19,219 bases of DNA. Origin: CAVPEW01 sp050247895 (GTDB lineage: Bacteria; Actinomycetota; Acidimicrobiia; Acidimicrobiales; VFJN01). Within the stretch, counting starts at the first letter, position 1, and each line of letters starts with the position of its first letter. Below are positions 13,909-19,219 of the stretch, one piece after another. The notes beneath the pieces were generated by a model. The model was not told the origin of the DNA and did not search any database. It was given only the letters and a program-made list of their open reading frames with translations. The translations under genes and the position numbers were made by a program. The stretch is taken from NCBI GenBank assembly GCA_050247895.1, contig JBFWTJ010000029.1:1-19219 (forward strand), in the 5' to 3' direction.

Positions 13909-15102
13909 TCAGGACAGGTAGAGGCCGTGGGCGAACCAGGCCGTGCCCAGCACCAGCAGCGCCCCCGACCCACCGGCCAGCAGGAGCCGCGTCGAGGCGG
14001 CCCGGCCGGCCGCCCAGCGCCCGACCAGGGCGAAGGTCGGGAAGGCGCCCAGCGCGTAGCGGCCCAGGCCCTGGCCGTCCTGGCTGCCGATGCCCGGCAG
14101 CAGGACGATCACCGCGGTGTAGGCGCCGTAGCGCAGCCCGAAGCGACGGGCCACGGCCGGGCTGAGGGCCAGCACGCCCAGCGCGATCACGGCCTGCACC
14201 ACCAGCCCGTAGGCGTAGATGCGGTCGGAGCCGTTGACCAGCGAGGCGGCCAGGTCGACCTTGAACCAGGTCCGCGGGCCCGAGGACTGGCCCCAGGCCT
14301 CCTGGACCTCGGCGAAGAGCAGCGGATCGTCGAAGCGGGCCCACAGCCAGCCGCACCAGGCCAGCAGGCCGCCGAGGGAGACCAGCACGACGGCGTCGGC
14401 CGGCCGGGCCCGGGACAGGCGGACGCGGCGGGGGATCTCCCAGCGCCACCGGCCCTCGAGCGCGCCCCGCCGCTCCAGCACGCCCACGACCAGGCCGACG
14501 ACCACGGCCAGCCCGACCAGGCGCGTCGCGGTGGCCGCCGCGCCGGCCAGCCCGGCCAGCAGCAGCCGGTCCCGCTCGAACAGGGTGAAGGCGGCCAGGG
14601 CACCGACCAGGAACAGGGCGTCGCCGTAGACGGCGCCGTACAGGTACCAGGCGTAGGGGTACAGGCCCAGGGCCAGCAGGGCGCACACCGCCGCCCGGCG
14701 GTCCAGCCGCGCCGCGGACCAGCGCCAGAACAGCACCATGGCCACGGCCCCGCTGGCCAGGCTGACCAGGATCCCACCCAGCGCCAGGTTGTCGACGAGC
14801 CGGCCGACGGCGCGCACCGCGAGCGGGTACCCGGGGAAGAAGGCCACCGCGGACTGCCGTCCCGGCACGTAGGAGTACCCGGCCCCGGCGATCCCGACGT
14901 ACCAGTTGCCGTCGTAGCGCAGCCAGCCGCCCCACAACCACTCGCCCGGCGCCGGGCCCACGGGCGAGAGGCTCAGCGCGTTGCGGGTGACGTGGCGGGC
15001 CACGGCCCACGACACGGCCCAGAGCACGGTGCCCACCGCGCCGTACAGGGCCAGGGGCGGCCACCAGGGCACCGGGCGGCGGGACGCCGCGTCCGCCTCC
15101 AC
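13909..15102 (-). CDS. PIG-V-like polytopic mannosyltransferase (GT-C fold)
   Basis: A 397-residue multi-spanning membrane protein resembling the PIG-V/GPI mannosyltransferase 2 family. The first outer loop carries WLRYDGNWYVGIA (60-72), equivalent to the RWDxxWY motif with the catalytic Asp (D64). FFPGYPL (88-94) and LYPYAWYLYGAVYGDALF (147-164) match further conserved family segments. GT-C enzymes use polyprenyl-phosphate sugars on the outer face of the membrane. The GT2 encoded next is a plausible supplier of that donor, so the two may form one pathway adding mannose (or another hexose) to a lipoglycan or protein; the acceptor is unknown. The GTG start at 15102 follows the glgB stop by 6 nt, with no promoter box of its own, so it is probably read from the glgB operon. 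Confidence 0.82.
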   Translation of the reverse strand: MEADAASRRPVPWWPPLALYGAVGTVLWAVSWAVARHVTRNALSLSPVGPAPGEWLWGGWLRYDGNWYVGIAGAGYSYVPGRQSAVAFFPGYPLAVRAVGRLVDNLALGGILVSLASGAVAMVLFWRWSAARLDRRAAVCALLALGLYPYAWYLYGAVYGDALFLVGALAAFTLFERDRLLLAGLAGAAATATRLVGLAVVVGLVVGVLERRGALEGRWRWEIPRRVRLSRARPADAVVLVSLGGLLAWCGWLWARFDDPLLFAEVQEAWGQSSGPRTWFKVDLAASLVNGSDRIYAYGLVVQAVIALGVLALSPAVARRFGLRYGAYTAVIVLLPGIGSQDGQGLGRYALGAFPTFALVGRWAAGRAASTRLLLAGGSGALLVLGTAWFAHGLYLS

Positions 15103-15108
15103 GTCGGC

Positions 15109-17288
<2,180 letters not shown>

Positions 17289-17292
<4 letters not shown>

Positions 17293-18608
17293 GACAGGAG
17301 CCTCGCCACCCCGCCGGCGGGGATGCCGACCAGGTCGGGGCGGTGGCTCAGCTCGTAGCCCACCTCGTAGACGGCCTTGTCGAGCTCGAACGCCGCCAGC
17401 AGGGCGGCGCGGTCCTCGGGCCGGGCCGGGAGCAGGGCGGCGATGCCCTCCACGCCCAGGTACCCGTCGAGGAACGCGGCCCGGTTGCGCGCCTCCCACT
17501 GGTCGGCCAGGCGGCAGAGCTCCTCGTCGTCGGGGTCCCACTCGGCCAGCACGGTGGCCGCCGCGTAGTGCAGGGAGCGCAGCATCCCGGCCACGTCGCG
17601 CAGCGGCGACGAGCGGGTGAAGCGGTCGTCGCGGCGGCGCAGCGGCTCGCCCTCCCAGTCCAGGACGTACCAGCCGGTGTCGGCCAGCACGAGCTGGGCC
17701 AGGTGCAGGTCGCCGTGGATGGTGACCGCCGGGGCCGGGTCCCGCACCGCGCGCAGGGCGTCGAAGCGGGCCCGCACGGCCTCGGGGTCGAACGGGGTGG
17801 CGGCCGGGCCGCCGGCCACCTCGGCCAGGTGCTCGGCCATGTCGTCGGCCCACACGGCCGGGGCCACGAGGTCGACCCCGAAGGCGTCGGCCAGGCCCAG
17901 GTGGAGCTCGGCCAGCAGGGCGCCGATGCGGGTGGCGTCGGCCGAGAAGTCGGCACCGCACTCCTCGGGCGGCAGGCGGGAGCCGAGCACGTCGCGCACC
18001 GAGGTGTGGGCGATCTGCCAGCCCTCGGTCGCGCCGACCAGGAACTCCCGCAGCACGGCCAGGTGGGCGCCGTCGCGCGACAGCCAGGCCAGGGGGGCCA
18101 CGACCGAGGTCAGGCCCCGGGCGGCCAGGACCCGGGGGATCTCCACGTCGGGGTTGGGCCCGGGGTGCACCTTGCGCAGCACCTTGAGGATGAGGGCCTC
18201 GTCGTAGACCACCGAGGAGTTCGAGTGCTCGAGCACGAGCGGGCGGCGGACCTCGACCTCGCGGTCGGGTGCGACCAGGTGCAGCACGGCCACGGCGAGC
18301 TCGGGGTCGATGAGGGCGTCGTAGACGACCTGGCCGTCGACGACGCCGACGATCTCGCGGTCCTTGCCCTGGAGGAACTCGACGCCGTCGCCGGCCGGCC
18401 GGGCGCCGAGGAAGAGCTGGTAGGTCTCCGCCGAGCCGTCGGAGAAGCGGGCCGTGGCGCCGAGCCAGAGCAGCTCGTTGGGCCCGCCGCCCACGGCGTC
18501 GAGCCAGGCCAGCTCGACCCCCTCCACGGTCCGCTCGCCCACCCCGGCCCAGCGCTGCTGGACCAGGTGCCCGGGCAGCAGGGCCCGCAGGGCGTCGGCG
18601 TCGATCAC
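17289..18608 (-). CDS. mak: Maltokinase (ATP:maltose 1-phosphotransferase)
   Basis: A 439-residue kinase of the maltokinase/Pep2 group with an aminoglycoside-phosphotransferase-like fold. It converts maltose to maltose 1-phosphate, the substrate of GlgE. An N-terminal cap (about 1-100; LPGHLVQQRWAG) precedes the kinase lobes. K142 in LKVLRKVHPGPNPDVE is the likely nucleotide-binding Lys. The catalytic loop is IHGDLHLAQ (297-305) with D300, and the metal-binding Asp is D317 in VLDWEGEP. The GTG start overlaps the treS stop by 4 nt (18605-18608), and the stop overlaps the glgB start likewise, so all three are translationally coupled. In many actinobacteria treS and mak are fused or adjacent; here they are separate genes. 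Confidence 0.95.
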
Positions 18609-19219
18609 GCCTCGGCTCCCGGCTCGGTGGGCGGGTCGACCAGGGAGAACCAGTAGAAGCCGTAGGGGGCCAGGGTGACGAAGTACGGAAGCTCGCCCAC
18701 CGGCGGGAACGACATCCGCCCGGTGAGCTCGACGGGAACCTTGCCCGCCATGTGCTGGAGCATCAGCTCGGCCGGCTGGGGGAACCGGCTGAGGTTGTTC
18801 ACGCACAGGATGATGTCGCCGTCGCCGGTCTCGTCGCCGGGGGCCCGGCGCAGGTAGGCCAGCACGGAGGGGTTCTCGGCGTGCAGCGGCTCGAAGGCGC
18901 CGGTGCCGAACACCGGGTGCTGCTGGCGGACCTGGAGGAGCCGGCGCAGCCAGTGCAGGAACGACGACGGGTCCCGCTGGTTGGCCTCGATGCTCACCGC
19001 GCTGAACCCGTAGACGGGGTCCATCAGCGGCGGCAGGTAGAGCTGGGCGAAGTCGGCCCGGGAGAAGCCCCCGTTGCGGTCGGGCGTCCACTGCATCGGC
19101 GTGCGGACCCCGTCGCGGTCGCCGAGGTAGATGTTGTCGCCCATCCCGATCTCGTCGCCGTAGTAGAGGACGGGGCTCCCGGGCATGGAGCAGAGCAGGG
19201 CGTGGAACAGCTCGGCGAC
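18605..19219 (-). CDS. treS: Trehalose synthase (maltose alpha-D-glucosyltransferase), C-terminal third only
   Basis: The last 204 residues of a GH13 trehalose synthase that interconverts trehalose and maltose; the 5' part lies beyond the right edge. Visible are the late barrel segment MPGSPVLYYGDEIGMGDN, the DRDGVRTPMQW motif typical of TreS, the conserved FGTGAFEPLHAENPSVLAYLRR, and the C-terminal beta domain (VCVNNLSRFPQP-like, PYFVTLAPYGFYWFSL) at the end. A full TreS is usually near 590 residues, so about two thirds is missing. The stop overlaps the mak start by 4 nt. The stretch reads without frameshift, so I treat it as a window-edge partial and not a pseudogene. Confidence 0.94.
   Translation of the reverse strand, partial: VAELFHALLCSMPGSPVLYYGDEIGMGDNIYLGDRDGVRTPMQWTPDRNGGFSRADFAQLYLPPLMDPVYGFSAVSIEANQRDPSSFLHWLRRLLQVRQQHPVFGTGAFEPLHAENPSVLAYLRRAPGDETGDGDIILCVNNLSRFPQPAELMLQHMAGKVPVELTGRMSFPPVGELPYFVTLAPYGFYWFSLVDPPTEPGAEA

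Noticed and set aside
17293..17961. Extension of the glgB frame to 17961
   Set aside because: It is out-of-frame mak sequence; the GTG at 17292 fits the normal GlgB N-terminus and the 4-nt overlap.

Overview
The window is very GC-rich (well above 70% by eye). Sixteen protein genes, two of them cut by the window edges, cover almost all of it. GTG starts predominate, there are many 4-nt GTGA stop/start overlaps, and Shine-Dalgarno sequences are scarce. Together with the block metG-tatD-(cell-wall enzyme)-rsmA and the maltose/GlgE-pathway genes treS-mak-glgB, this points to a high-GC actinobacterium. A member of the class Acidimicrobiia (Iamia-like) is my best guess, by inference rather than marker-gene comparison. 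No tRNA, rRNA, CRISPR array, insertion sequence or phage gene was seen, and no gene-free stretch reaches 300 bases.

Layout, in the direction of transcription (minus strand, right to left). (1) 19219-13909: the C-terminal third of trehalose synthase treS, then maltokinase mak, branching enzyme glgB and a PIG-V-like membrane mannosyltransferase, all overlapping or a few bases apart. (2) 13874-9686: a dolichyl-phosphate-mannose-synthase-like GT2, a YdjC/ChbG-type carbohydrate deacetylase, two different class I SAM methyltransferases and an MFS transporter, each overlapping the next by 4-8 nt. This looks like a small lipid-linked sugar or surface-glycan modification cassette. (3) A GH57/DUF3536 glycosidase (9674-7281) and a zinc-ribbon rhomboid protease (7252-6419). 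(4) One plus-strand gene, a short amidase-signature hydrolase (5281-6402). (5) rmuC (5221-3998), metG-tatD (3955-1657), an RlpA-like cell-wall protein (1618-848) and rsmA/ksgA (816 to the left edge).

A regulatory pattern runs through the window. Every gene start that is not closely coupled to an upstream gene (rlpA, metG, rmuC, amidase, rhomboid, GH57, GT2) has a TANNNT hexamer ending exactly 7 or 8 nt before its ATG/GTG. That is the geometry of leaderless transcripts, and it also fixes the start codons. Two of these promoters carry perfect inverted repeats. An 18-bp one lies between the -35 and -10 of rlpA. A 14-bp-arm one brackets the metG promoter and spans the metG start codon.

The most interesting material is this promoter grammar with its two inverted repeats, the RlpA-like protein in the place where mycobacteria carry rpfB, and the GT2/PIG-V/deacetylase/methyltransferase/MFS cassette that follows directly on the GlgE-pathway genes. 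I did not find a clearly new defence or mobile system.
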